NCBI RefSeq assembly: GCF_036898095.1
Contig: NC_090730.1
Span: forward strand, 28,230,280-28,294,279
Direction: 5' to 3'
DNA length: 64,000 bases
DNA from: Palaemon carinicauda
Lineage: Eukaryota; Arthropoda; Malacostraca; Decapoda; Palaemonidae
A program made the translations under genes and the position numbers. This document shows, piece after piece, positions 40,561 through 52,385 of this stretch. The notes below the pieces were generated by a model. That model searched no databases and was not told where the DNA came from. It saw nothing but the letters and a program-made list of their open reading frames with translations. The stretch's first letter is position 1. Every line of letters starts with the position of its first letter.

Positions 40561-40893
40561 AAAATCAACTGAGTTTAAAGGTCGCTCATGAATGGCAGAG
40601 GCAAGGGACAATGACACTGCCATAGCATGCAGGACAATGCCCTAGAGACTGACCATATATTATATGATCAGCGCCTAAACCTCCTCTCCACCCAAGCTAG
40701 GACCAGGGAGGGCCAGGCAGTGGCTGCTGATGACTCAGCAGATAGACCTATAGGCTCCCTCGAACCCCCCAACCTTAGCTCACAAGGATGGTAAGGTTGC
40801 AAACACTAATGGCACTAACGAGTTTGAGCGGGACTCGAACCCCCGACTGGCGTTCACCAGACAGAGACGTTACCAATCAGGCCACAGCAACCA
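40561..40893 (-). mobile_element. tRNA-derived SINE
   Basis: On the minus strand the element begins GGTTGCTGTGGCCTGATTGG, which contains an A-box-like TGGCCTGATTGG (40873-40884), and about 32 bases later GGGTTCGAGTCC (40831-40842), a perfect pol III B box. The tRNA-related head of about 80 bases is followed by a body of about 250 bases with CTGCCTGGCCCTCCCTGGTC and GTCATTGTCCCTTGCCTCTG. SINEs are moved by LINE machinery. I recall similar sequences from decapods but cannot name the family. Confidence 0.8.
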
Positions 40894-40963
40894 TTTTATT
40901 ATTAGTTTAGGAAATGTTTATGCAAGATGCTCGTCTAACAGCATATGTATTTTTGGTTCAATG

Positions 40964-41048
<85 letters not shown>

Positions 41049-41609
41049 CCTTTGTTAGCAATACAGTAAACAATATTCCGTTTATCCTGGAACTGGTGTG
41101 TCATGGATAAAATTGTTTTGGAAAATGTGCTTTCTTTTAAAGATTTCAACTAATCGAAATACAGCTTGAATTACATATTGAAAATTTTTAATATATATAT
41201 ATTTTTTTTAATTTTTGGCCAACAATGATATCACTGGGTAAAACTAATTACGCTGAAGTTCTTAGAACATCATTCTGTGGAAAGTGGCAATGATAGGGCT
41301 AGGTTTATTGTAAGTACCATCGACAGATAAATCTATTACCAATCACTTTAGAAATGTGAACTCACTCAAAGAACATTGCTTAAAATAAAGATTTATACAC
41401 AAAATCCTTTTAGAATTAGCAATGTCAAGGTCATAGTTATTTTTGGGATAATTAATTAAATTTAAAAAGGCATCACAAGTTTCTAATTGTGTTTTATAGG
41501 CTTACTGCCCATCATGAAACGAGTGTCTAAATTACATTAGCATATGGAGGTTTTAAAAAGAATTTAAAGAGAAAACGGAATAATCAATATAAACCTACAA
41601 TTGGTTGGT
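40894..41609. other. Unannotated stretch with (GA)n
   Basis: (GA)n at 40967-41044 with about 39 units. No gene is recognised. Confidence 0.6.
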
Positions 41610-41642
41610 TGATAAAATGAGTGTTTGAGATACTACCGCTAG
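41610..41642 (+). repeat. Family-A repeat 5' end, left of insertion
   Basis: GTTTGAGATACTACCGCTAG is the 5' part of family A. It is interrupted at TAG by the inverted-repeat element; the copy resumes at 45206. Confidence 0.75.
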
Positions 41643-43170
41643 TAGTCAGTGGGCTGAGGGGGCTCACCTTGCACCCCCCCCCCCCCTTAAAATTGAAAAA
41701 AAGTGCATTTAGGTTGTAGCTTTCGATCCATATTTTCATTTTTTTAATGTTCCAATTGAAAAAATACGGACTCACTACCATTACTGAGCCACTTTCTTCG
41801 ATGACATCATCGAATTTTGCTGCTGCCAATTTTGGGGTAGGGGAAACCAAATTAGACATAACTCCGGACTGAATGGTCAGAGAAAGATAAATGACATATC
41901 AAAATGTTTGCTTTGGGCCTTTCTAACAGATAAAATAGACAATTTGCAATTATGTTCAATAATTAGGTCACCAGAGGTCAAAAGGTCACCAAATTTGGGG
42001 TCAAGTGAAAATTTTAGGCACCTCCATAAATGGAACCCCAGGACCTCCAGACCAATATCTGATGACATTTTCTGCCTTATTTTATCTCTAGAGACCTCAG
42101 CAAATAGAATGATACCCATTAAGTGTACTTATTGGCCAAATCGTGGAAATGAGATGTTATGTAAAAAGGTAAATTTTCAAATTTGTCGTTTTTTAGCCTC
42201 AAAATCGTAAAACTGCTAAAGCTCATAACTCTTCTTACAGAGGGGCTACGGAAATTATTTTGGTGTGTTTTCCCAGATTTTGGGGTCAGAGAATCCAAAA
42301 AAAGCATTCTCAACAATGTCAACTAATTACATCATGCTGAAATTCAAGATGGCCGCCACTCTGGACGCCGTAATTTTGACTTGGCTATAACTCCTCCATG
42401 AATGCAGGAAGAGAGATAATATTCGTGTCCTCACCCAGGTTCTTGAGATTACAGCATCCAATAAAGGCAGTCTCAACAAGTCTGTCAGTAAATTTGGGGA
42501 AAGTTACATAAATCAACAACAGAAATGCTTTATTTGAAGGTTACAGCAATCATGAATGAAATAAATAAAACTGTACATGAATGTACAATATACTCATATG
42601 ATGCAAGACCTCATTGGGAAAATTCACACTGTGTTGCTTTGGACTACAGAAAAAAGTCAACCTATGCAAGGTATAAAGTTTGATAGTCTACTTGGGTACC
42701 TTTGGGTCCACTTTTGATTAAAGGAAAGGCAATTATTGGAAATATCTTGTGATACAAGGGAGGTCCTTGGTCCTTCGAGCGTGAAATCTACCATCTTGTT
42801 ACTTGAAACTTTCTTAGTCCAAGTCAGACCCACTATCATCACTTTCATAGTCATCATCAAAATTTCCATCACTTTCATTGTTTTCATCTAGGCTTTCATC
42901 ATCAGACGTCTCATCATCGTCCATCATCTCAAGTATAACAGCCATACTTGTAGGAACTGCAGTTCCCTTGAACCAACAGGGATCTAGGTTTCCATCCTTC
43001 ATTATCCAACCATGGTCCACAGCTGGATGAGGGACCTGACCTCAGGTTTGGGATAATGGGCACGCTTCCATATAGCAACCTGATAGTTCACCTCCTGATA
43101 TGCTCATTTAGACACTCTTGGTGGCTGAAGAGATGAAAGATCAACATTCTTCTTTGAATCCAGCGACTGC
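41643..43170 (+). repeat. Left inverted arm
   Basis: Pairs with 43684-45205. Differences include single bases and a longer C run at 41673-41688 (16 C's against 6 G's at 45169-45175 in the partner), so the arms are not a perfect copy. Confidence 0.88.
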
Positions 43171-43736
43171 CCACTGCACTTTAACTCGAGTATTTGGTAT
43201 CGAAGCTGGTCAACTTCCTTTGTCTTAGTTTTGGCAGAATACATGGTGCAGGTGAAATCCTCAAGAGCAAGGAATATTTCATCGGTTACCTCCCATGACT
43301 CCCCTAGGCAACGGAAGACTTTTTGGTACTTTGGGCATTTCTGTAGAATTCGCAGCAGTTTTAACTTGACAATTCCTTTAAAGGCACTTGTCATATCGCA
43401 TCTACTGAATGCATGCAGACCAAAGAGAGAGGCACAGTAAGTTGGTGTGAACCCTTTCAATAGTTCTGTGACATCTATGAATCGCCTTCTATTCCCAGTG
43501 CCAGTATCAAAAAGGAGTTGCACACCTAAGTTTGGAGCATAGTACAGAAGTATGAAGAATATGTCACTGTCTGGACTTCGAACCCGAACAGATTTGTATC
43601 TTTTATCCTTGGCATATTTTGAATAGTGAATGACACGTAAATCATTCTCTTCCTGGGTTGAGTCAAGAGATTCAGTTTGAAATGCAGTCGCTGGATTCAA
43701 AGAAGAATGTTGATCTTTCATCTCTTCAGCCACCAA
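43104..43736 (-). pseudogene. Transposon-type protein with RSPDSD and LHAFSRCD motifs, broken
   Basis: 210 codons. After an N-terminus read from the right arm, residues 35-60 give YKSVRVRSPDSDIFFILL; next come LLFDTGTGNRRRFIDV and LFGLHAFSRCDMTSAF, then LGESWEVTDEIFLALEDF. I recall this set (SPDTD, DTGTGNKRR, GLHAFTGCDTTSAF) from uncharacterised proteins spread by animal transposons, perhaps PIN/FEN-like nucleases; function is unproven. The expected Gly of FTGCD is Arg here. The frame ends at TGA after RVSK but the downstream sequence keeps reading YQVAIWKRAHYPKPE, and a further frame change leads to HGWIMKDGNLDPCWF. Both arms carry the TGA. Confidence 0.65.
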
Positions 43737-45205
43737 GAGTGTCTAAATGAGCATATCAGGAGGTGAACTATCAGGTTGCTATATGGAAGCGGGCCCATTA
43801 TCCCAAACCTGAGGTCAGGTCCCTCATCCAGCTGTGGATCATGGTTGGATAATGAAGGATGGAAACCTAGATCCCTGTTGGTTCAAGGGAACTGCAGTTC
43901 CTACAAGTATGGCTGTTATACTTGAGATGATGGACGATGATGAGACGTCTGATGATGAAAGCCTAGATGAAAACAATGAAAGTGATGGAAATTTTGATGA
44001 TGACTATGAAAGTGATGATAGTGGGTCTGACTTGGACTAAGAAAGTTTCAAGTAACAAGATGGTAGATTTCACGCTCGAAGGACCAAGGACCTCCCTTGT
44101 ATCACAAGATATTTCCAATAATTGCCTTTCCTTTAATCAAAAGTGGACCCAAAGGTACCCAAGTAGACTATCAAACTTTATACCTTACATAGGTTGACTT
44201 TTTTCTGTAGTCCAAAGCAACACAGTGTGAATTTTCCCAATGAGGTCTTGCATCATATGAGTATATTGTACATTCATGTACAGTTTTATTTATTTCATTC
44301 ATGATTGCTGTAACCTTCAAATAAAGCATTTCTGTTGTTGATTTATGTAACTTTCCCCAAATTTACTGACAGACTTGTTGAGACTGACTTTATTGGATGC
44401 TGTAATCTCAAGAACCTGGGTGAGGACACGAATATTATCTCTCTTCCTGCATTCATGGAGGAGTTATAGCCAAGTCAAAATTACGGCGTCCAGAGTGGCG
44501 GCCATCTTGAATTTCAGCATGATGTAATTAGTTGACATTGTTGAGAATGCTTTTTTTGGATTCTCTGACCCCAAAACCTGAGAAAACACACCAAAATAAT
44601 TTCCGTAGCCCCTCTGTAAGAAGAGTTATGAGCTTTAGCAGTTTTACGATTTCGAGGCTAAAAAACGACAAATTTGAAAATTTACCTTTTTACATAACAT
44701 CTCATTTCCACGATTTGGCCAATAAGTACACTTAATGGGTATCATTCTATTTGTTGAGGTCTCTAGAGATGAAATAAGGCAGAAAATGTCATCAGATATT
44801 GGTCTGGCTGGTCCTGGGGTTACATTTATGGAGGTGCCTAAAATTTTCACTTGACCCCAAATTTGGTGACCTTTTGACCTCTGGTGACCTAATCATTAAA
44901 CATAATTGCAAATTGTCTATTTTAACTGTTAGAGAGGCCCAAAGCAAACATTTTGATATGTCATTTATCTTTCTCTGACCATTCAGTCCGGAGTTATGTC
45001 TAATTTGGTTTCCCCTACCCCAAAATTGGCAGCAGCAAAATTCGATGATGTCATCGAAGAAAGTGGCCCAGTAGTGGTAGTGCGTCCCTATTTTTTCAAT
45101 GGGAACATTGAAAAAATGAAAATATGGATCAAAAGCTACAACCTAAATGCACTTTTGTCAATTTTAAAGGGGGGTGCAAGGTTAGCCCCCTCAGCCCACG
45201 GACTA
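43684..45205 (-). repeat. Right inverted arm
   Basis: Reverse complement of the left arm. The same short frames appear on opposite strands, for example an acidic MDDDETSDDESLDENNES frame at 42814-43020 minus and 43834-44040 plus. Confidence 0.88.
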
Positions 45206-45500
45206 TAGAGAGTTACGGGGTCTTTTGACTGGCCAGACAGCTCTACATTGGATCCTTCTCTCTAGTTACGGTTCATTTTCCCTTTGCCTACACATACACA
45301 CACGCACACACACACACTAAATAGTCCGGCCTATCCTCTGTCCTCATACACCTGACAACACACATTACCAAACAATTCTTCCTCACTCAAGGGGTTACAA
45401 CACTGTAATTGTTCAGTGGCCACTTTCATCTTGGTAAGGGTAGAAGAGACTCTTTAGCCATGGTAAGCAGCTCTTCTAGGAGGACACTCCAAAATCAAAT
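45206..45500 (+). repeat. Family-A repeat, right of insertion
   Basis: TAGAGAGTTACGGGGTC, ACTGGCCAGACAGC, GGATCCTTCTCTCTAGTTAC and AGCAGCTCTTCTAGGAGG continue the copy broken at 41642. It is truncated at about 45500. Confidence 0.85.
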
Positions 45501-46268
45501 TTGCATAAGTGTTCCTTTTTAGACAGAGTCTCTTCAATATCAAGGAAGAACACTATCAGTTCCAACACATATATGTAAAATGCTGAAAACTGAGGGGACC
45601 ATTTTCTGAACACAAAGGTCTCCTCTAAATGACCTCCCTATCCCGACCGGTATGTGTCTGTATGAAGAATTGTGGTACTGAGACTAAGAAATTTGATATC
45701 ATCTATGACCTGGGAATTCTCTTGCAATGACCAGGCACACGAGCGCGATGGTATTGACTGAAAATTTTACAAGTAGGCCTATTCAACAATCAGTTTTGCT
45801 GATGCTGTCTTTGATTTCTTAACCGTTCAATGATTCCAGTTTATAAAGGGAACTGAGACGAAAACAAGAAGCCTATTCTCATTGGCTTTCAGCGTGGCAA
45901 AAAGAAATTATGAATGTGAATTTTTTCGCTGATAAAACCATTTCTTCTGTATTCTGTATTTAAGCCATTGTTTTGATAATAATGTTTATAATAGAAAAAA
46001 AAACATATAAAAGGAAATTCAGGTCTATACAAAACCTATCTATACATTTTTATTTAGTATGTATTTTTTTCGACTTCTGACTCGAGTTAGTTTTCTGTTA
46101 TAAAATCAATAAATATTAACTCAAAATTGTCAACCTTATCTCTCAAAATATTCAAATTGATAATGATAATTACTATGATAGAAATGATGATGATAATAAA
46201 ACTTACATAAAAATCATACCCTTTGCTCCTAAAAATAAAAATAAAAGCGTGATTACTAAAGGGAAAAG

Positions 46269-46328
<60 letters not shown>

Positions 46329-46349
46329 TTATTTATTATAAGAAATATT
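45501..46349. other. Unannotated stretch with (TA)n
   Basis: (TA)n at 46271-46324. No gene is recognised. Confidence 0.6.
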
Positions 46350-46457
46350 CTTCACAGGGTTTGACTAACGTGAATCTAACTAGTTCGCCAACAGCAGCCC
46401 ATAAATCAGAGAAACCCTCTCACCTTATGCATTTTAGCGGGAAATATCTGGCGTATC

Positions 46458-46505
46458 ATTGGCTGATTCTTAATCCGTTCTGATTGGTGGATGTAAGTGA
46501 CGTCA
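46458..46505 (+). promoter_or_regulatory. Two inverted CCAAT boxes plus CRE
   Basis: ATTGG at 46458, ATTGG at 46483 and the palindromic CRE TGACGTCA at 46498-46505. These match NF-Y and CREB/ATF sites. The same motifs with the same spacing recur at 47636-47683. Confidence 0.4.
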
Positions 46506-47635
46506 TACATTTGTATTTTTATGAATGAATTTAACTAGGTACGGGGTAGAAAGCTATATTCATTGCAATTAAATTGTGACAGAAAATTATAATTTTCAAG
46601 GAAATGTACTTAAAATGATAATAAATTACATAACTAATAGATAATAGATCTCGTTAAAAGGTATAAGATAAATGAATACGTCATATTCGAAGGAATGCTT
46701 GACTGTGTTCTGGCTGCCATGATAAATTTGAGTATGTTAAGCTGTAGTCCGCGAAGGCACCAACCAATCACAGTCGAGAAAGTTATAGCCAATGAGAGGA
46801 CTGGAAAATCCCGCCAAAAGAGTTGGTGGATTTATTCATAATCCTGTCCAAATTTTATTAAGATTATTTCTTGGGAAATAAACTTAAAAAAGGTTTTACA
46901 TTTAGTAATAGAATAAATAATAATCTTCTTGAAGGGCATAAAATTAATAAATACGCATATTCGAAGGAATGCTTCCTTGTGTTTTTGGCTACGATGTTGT
47001 GTATGTTTGTGTGTGTGAAGCTATTGTAACTGAAGGGAACCGCCAATTACAGCTGAGGAAGATTTGGCCAATCACAGGGCAGGAATTTATTGCCAAGAGA
47101 GTTAATTGAGGTGTTAATGTGTTGCTGTTCAAGAAACCTGCCCGAAACTTCATAAAATCGCTCTATTTACTATTTTTATTATGAAAATACCTCGTTATTA
47201 CATCATCAAGGGTAAGGATAAATTTACCAGCTTGTACAGTATTTGTTTTTGAGTGAGCTATTAATTATATCAAGCTTATATAGTGAAATAAATATGTTAC
47301 TTTAATTCGCATTTTATTCCATTAATCATGTGTTTGTTTATTGGGAAATATGTCATCATAAAGGGTAGGGAAAATATCAGCATCTTTTCACATAAATAGT
47401 GATGTAAACTCAGGAAATTTTATGGGAACGACCTCTAAACAATCATTTGGTGATAAAATGGATCCTAAATTATTGTATGTACAGGATGAAAAAGGCCCCT
47501 TTCAGAGTGTGGGGTGAGTGTATGGACAACCAAAAATATCTCGTGTTAATTTGATTCGTTTGTCAACAGCAGCTCATAAGTCAAAGAAATCCTCGCACCT
47601 AATGTATTTCCTTAGCAGGAAATAATCGGCATCTC

Positions 47636-47683
47636 ATTGGCTAATTTATCTTCTGTTGTGATTGGTGGTTGTATGTGACGTCA
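47636..47683 (+). promoter_or_regulatory. Two inverted CCAAT boxes plus CRE, second copy
   Basis: ATTGG at 47636, ATTGG at 47661 and TGACGTCA at 47676-47683, spaced 25 and 15 bases apart, identical to the first copy although the surrounding sequence has diverged. Confidence 0.4.
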
Positions 47684-48343
47684 TGGAATGCATTCAATTG
47701 GGAGGTAAAATATCTATACCTATTGTAGATAAATTGAGGCTTAAAAATTACAATATTCATAAAAATAAACACAAAGTATAATTTATATTTTGGTAAAATA
47801 AATAATCCGAGTTGTTCAAATGTGTAAGCTAAATAAATACGTAATTTTCAAAGGAATAATTAGCGGGACTTTGGCTACGATATAAAAAGTGTATGTGTGA
47901 ATTTGTAAATAAAGGCAACAACCAATTACAGCTGAGAAGATACAGCCAATCAGAGGACTGGAATATACAAACATGAGAGAGTTATGAGAATTTATGAGTT
48001 GCTGTTCAAGAAACCTGCTCGAATTTCCATAAATCGTTTTCCAATGATCGAGTTAGGAGGGACGGGCCTAAATAGTTTTTGTTTTGAAGGGAAGATTAGA
48101 GATTTGTATATGTCCTCCCTTATAAGATGTTTTAATAACATATTTTATCAGTGAGATACATTCTAATAGCCAAATAATTATTATTCTGTTTGCTAGTTTG
48201 AATGAAGTTTTGAGTATCATGTGGCTAATTTTCTATATTTAAATAAATACTATTATTCTATCGAACTTATGTAGTGAAGGAACTATAGTGTATGACTGTA
48301 CTTCGTATTTTGTTACATTTCAAGTTTAATGTAAATTATTTGA

Positions 48344-49423
48344 AGGAATAATTGACTCTGGATCAGAAGTCCAGTGGTAAATTTTTAGGGATAATTCTTG
48401 ATAATAAACTAACTTTCTGTGAGCATGTAAATATGACAGTTAATAAAATTGCCAAAGTAATTGGTATCATATATAGATTAAAAGAGTATTTCCCCTTATA
48501 TATTATAAAACAATTGTATCACTCGTTAGTATCTCCTCACCAAAATTACTGCAATACGGCGTGAGGGAGTAGTAGTAGAAATGTCTTGCAACCATTAATT
48601 GTAATTCAAAAAAGACTGGTAAGAATCATAAGCTCCAGTGATTACTTAGCTCATACATCACCACTCTTCCGGTCTCTCTCGATATTGAAGCTGGAAGACA
48701 CTTATAAGCTCTCCTTAATGAATATGATGTTCCAAACACTTATTTTGAACAAATTTCCAGATTTAAGACGAAAAATAAATCAGGAACAATCAGTTCATCC
48801 ATATGGAACAAGAAATTCAAACTTAACTCTTCCTTTCATACGTATTAATAGATGCGAGCAATCGTATCTATACCAAGGTATTAAACTTTGGAATACTCTG
48901 CCCGCTTATCTAAAGGCACTCCTTAGCGTTCGATCTTTAAAGAAATCATATACAAATCTCCTGTTATCTGGGTATTAAGCTTTATTCATAAATATTAATA
49001 CTTGCCTACCTAACCACAACGCAAGTATGTTTCATTGTTTAGAATATTTCTTATTTGTAAAACTAATTCTTTTACTGAGTTTTTTGCTTAGTATCTACAA
49101 TTTTTCAATGTATATACCATTAGCTTTCATATACAATCCTTCTTTATCATATAAATATGCATTTCCATTTGTTTTTAGGCTAAGAATCTCATTTATATGT
49201 ATCTACTTGTATACATATGATTATGTATATGTATGCCTACATTTTGTATATCTATATCCATATTTACTTTATTTATTATTTTTACTTAATTGATGATATT
49301 ATTTTAGTTGTATTATTGCCCGAAGAGCTCTGCTCCACATGGGCTTGGACTGAGTCTTTTTTTCTTTTTGTAAATCTTTGTATGTAAATATTTTTTGTCC
49401 AATAAACATTATTATTATTACAA
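48344..49423 (+). pseudogene. 5'-truncated LINE 3' end (Jockey/CR1-like)
   Basis: KFLGIILDNKLTFCEHV (48373-48423) and IKQLYHSLVSPHQNYCN are the end of a reverse transcriptase of the Jockey/CR1 group. After a TGA where TGG would be expected (48562), VIQKRLVRIISSSDY, HTSPLFRSLSILKL, YGTRNSN and QGIKLWNTLPAYLK continue the usual C-terminus to a stop near 48978. The 3' UTR ends CAATAAACATTATTATTATT, a short ATT tail. The element split the CCAAT/CRE repeat region. Confidence 0.85.
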
Positions 49424-49426
49424 CGT

Positions 49427-49430
<4 letters not shown>

Positions 49431-49506
<76 letters not shown>
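49431..49506. repeat. (GA)n microsatellite
   Basis: About 38 GA units directly after the LINE tail. Confidence 0.95.
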
Positions 49507-49511
<5 letters not shown>

Positions 49512-49980
49512 AACATTTATGAGTTGCTGTTCGAAAAAAAACCAGCCCTTGATAGAATTATATTCTATCGCTCTAGTTAATGTGGTGAAGTAGATTTTAA
49601 GCTTTTAAGGGAATTGCAGTTATATTTTTTTCATAATATATAGAGACAGTTCTTTATAAGATGTTTTATATCATATTCTATCAGAGGAATGAATTTTGAT
49701 TATCAAATCATATTTATTTAGAATAATGCGTCTTATGGGCGTCATAAGGAGTAGGGTGAACTTTACATTTTGTCTAAATGACTGATTAATTCTGTTCGCT
49801 GGTTTGAATGAGGTCTTAAGTAACACGTGGATAATATTTTTCATTCAAATAAGTACTATTATTATTTTGTGAGTAGATAGTGAAGGAGCTGCATGACTGC
49901 AATCCGTATTTTGTTACATTTTTAGTACAATGTAATTAATTAGTCGAAGGAATAATGAAATGTTTTGGGCTGACCAGATT
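49507..49980. repeat. Further copy of the CCAAT/CRE repeat region's 3' part
   Basis: GAGTTGCTGTTCG (49521), TTATAAGATGTTTTA (49655), CGCTGGTTTGAATGAGGT (49798) and CGTATTTTGTTACATTTTTA (49907) match 48000-48345 in order. Confidence 0.65.
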
Positions 49981-51884
49981 TTGAGAATTGACGGGACACC
50001 TAATTTGTACTGTAACAAACAGCTGTTCATTATAAGTGTCAAGCATTACAATATTGCAATCAAACATGTTTTGCAGCTTTAAAGGACAACTAGAGTTATT
50101 TGCCATAATATATTGAATAGATTCAGGCATGATGAAAACCTTTCCACACTCCTTTTAATATTGTTTTTCTAATTTTTGTTAATATATTAGTTTTCATTTG
50201 TCATATTTTGTACTGAAACCAACTGCTCCCAATAGATGATGTTTGATTTCAACTCGGGACAAGATGATTATCTTATAATTTTTCACATATTGAAAATACG
50301 GGTCAAAAATATTCCGGGGAGGATCGATACGGGGCAAATGTCATAAATATAGGTTACCCTGGTTGGAGGTACTTATATGAATATAAAAGATAGACTATAA
50401 TAAACCGAGACAATACCAACCATTGTTAAATTAGAAGCTTTTGAATAACAAAGGAATATGAAATTCAGGCATGTGAATGGATACAGTACTGAATTATAAA
50501 AGGCAGGATTACAAGCTACTGGAACAACCTACACCATACAATATTGAGGATATATTAGCGACAGTGGTCTGCAGGCAGTAAAAGGTAGAATTTGATGTGT
50601 TAAAACAAATGTGATTCACCACACAATCCAAACAAAAAAAAGAGAAGGCTGGTGCAAGAGGTACCAAAAGACAAAACAAGGAAACCTTATACAGACTGCT
50701 GAGAAGAAAGTGTTTTAAGGTGTGTCTAATATACGAAATTAATGTGGAATACGCAAAATAGTGCACAAAACAAAGCCTTACAATGGAATAGTCTTACTTG
50801 GCAAAAGTCCAAAACAACTTAAAAGAAGGTAAAAACTATAAAGCTGGTGGGAAGAGTATAGATTTAAATTTAGACTAAGTACGCAATTCAACTGTTATAA
50901 ATTAGGCCTGATTAAATATGCTAAATCCAACATACACCCATTGAAGAGAAAGTGAGGATATGATCTGAGCTTTAAAGAGAAGAAGAAGAAAAAACTGAGC
51001 ATATGTTTGACTTTGAGTTTGAATGCCGAAAACTTCCGGTAAGTAAAGATTGGTAAACATCTTAAAGTATAGAGCCAGACACACTACAGGCAAACAAAAG
51101 AAGCAGAAATTAGCACATAAGAAGCCCAGCGAAGGAAGCAAGGTACCTATGTAATAGATATTTGACATGTGTTTTAGAAAGGAATTGCTGTCATAGTAGA
51201 TTTAGTCAATAATAATAAACTGTCCCAGTTTTCACCTTCTTGAGTAGTGAGGCCACACCCTGCATTAGTTGTGAAGTGAGCATCGAACGATCAGGGTCAC
51301 TCCGTGAAGTGTAAGGTACATTTATTAATATAATATTAAATGGCATGTAACTAGATGGTTATTACTACATTGTGAAGCTTGCGCAAATGTGTACCGTAAG
51401 ATCAAGAATAGCTTAACCTTGGCTATCAGATTCCAGATTATCTCTGTTTCGGTATCTTAGGCAACTAGATGAAAATAGTAATTTTCATTGCCAGTCCACT
51501 GTGAAAGTGAGTGAGAAACCATAGAAAAATGGGGTTCATATGTTTAGCCGGATTTACATGTGACCGAAGATGAATATCATACATCTTACCGTATGGTAGG
51601 CTGTCATGTGTTAACTTTTGGAACTTGGTAAAGTTTCTCCTTATGGCCAGGATAACTTTCACTAAGGTTCTTGCAAGCTGCCAATATTTGGCATGAAATG
51701 TTATAATAGGCCAGTTATCTAGAGGTAACCTAGATCAGCCCTAATCATTAGGGACCAGGCTAGGTTGTGGGTGGTAGATCCAAGTCTTAAATCGTGTATC
51801 CCATTGAGAGAATATCTTTAATAAACCTATGAGTTTTTCTCTCAATGTGTTACCATTTTTTAGCCTTTCCAATTAAATTTTGCG
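49981..51884. other. Unannotated stretch
   Basis: Short ORFs on the minus strand (50509-50766, 50902-51168) are hydrophobic, low-complexity and resemble nothing I know. Confidence 0.55.
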
Positions 51885-52095
51885 GGTGTATGTATGATAG
51901 CGGCCAGCTGTAGGCCTATGTATGATTACGGGTGACTTAGAATACGGCAGTGGTAGGGGGGTCGCAGGGGGGCGTTAGCTTAAGTAGGTAAGGACACGTC
52001 TTGTGGGTTAGGTTACGGGGGGTAATGTGGGTTATTTGATGTCAATTTTTAATCCAAATGGGAGGATCTGGCTGCTGATATTCAAAGGCTCCAAA
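51885..52095 (+). repeat. Repeat C, copy 1
   Basis: Starts GTGTATGTATGATAGCGGCC, contains ATACGGCAGTGGTAGG and GGACACGTCTTGTGGGTTAG, ends GCTGATATTCAAAGGCTCC. Confidence 0.75.
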
Positions 52096-52179
52096 TTTTG
52101 TTATTTATACGATGTTTAGATTTTAACATTCACAACTTATTCGGTATACAGTACATGCTGATGTGAATATAATTTTAGG

Positions 52180-52385
52180 GGCCTTTGTATATCAGCGGCC
52201 AGTTCTTCACACTGATTAAAAATTAACATCAACTAACTTGAACCTTTCCCCACTAACGTAACCTACAAGCCGTGTCCTTACCTAATGGTGGGTGGGCTGA
52301 TGCCCCCCTGCAACCCACCTTACACTGCCGTATTCCGAGTTAGACGTGATAATACATACAGATGGCTGCTATCGTACATAGACCA
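52180..52385 (-). repeat. Repeat C, copy 2, inverted
   Basis: Reverse complement of copy 1: GGGCCTTTGTATATCAGCGG, ACAAGCCGTGTCCTTACCTA, ACTGCCGTATTCCGAGTTAG and GGCTGCTATCGTACATAGAC. With copy 1 it forms an inverted repeat with an 84-base spacer. Confidence 0.75.

Larger units (their letters stand above)
41643..45205. mobile_element. Element with 1.5 kb inverted arms and TAG target duplication
   Basis: The left arm (41643-43170) and right arm (43684-45205) are near-identical reverse complements separated by a 513-base spacer. The outer ends read TAGTCAGTGGGCTGAGGG and its complement with one mismatch. The flanks rejoin exactly into a family-A repeat when one copy of TAG is removed, so this was a discrete insertion with a 3-bp duplication. 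The spacer and inner arms carry the broken protein frame listed separately. I do not recognise the superfamily. The transcript of either strand could fold into a 1.5 kb hairpin. Confidence 0.8.
46350..48343. repeat. Degenerate repeated units with CCAAT/CRE motifs
   Basis: Segments near 46355-46860, 46860-47160 and 47545-48030 share, in order, a CAACAGCAGC(C/T)CATAA block, paired ATTGG boxes and TGACGTCA (first and third), an AATACG...TCGAAGGAATG block, paired CCAAT boxes, and a GTTGCTGTTCAAGAAACCTG end. They look like diverged tandem copies of about 0.5-1.2 kb. A continuation lies at 49507-49980. No protein frame is conserved. Confidence 0.6.

Noticed and set aside
40831..40893. A functional tRNA gene
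   Set aside because: A and B boxes are present but no full cloverleaf with a paired acceptor stem; the following 250 bases are SINE body.
41643..45205. Assembly artefact from a hairpin-adapter read
   Set aside because: The arms differ at many single positions and in homopolymer length, there is a unique spacer, and a TAG duplication interrupts a known repeat. Not fully excluded without raw reads.
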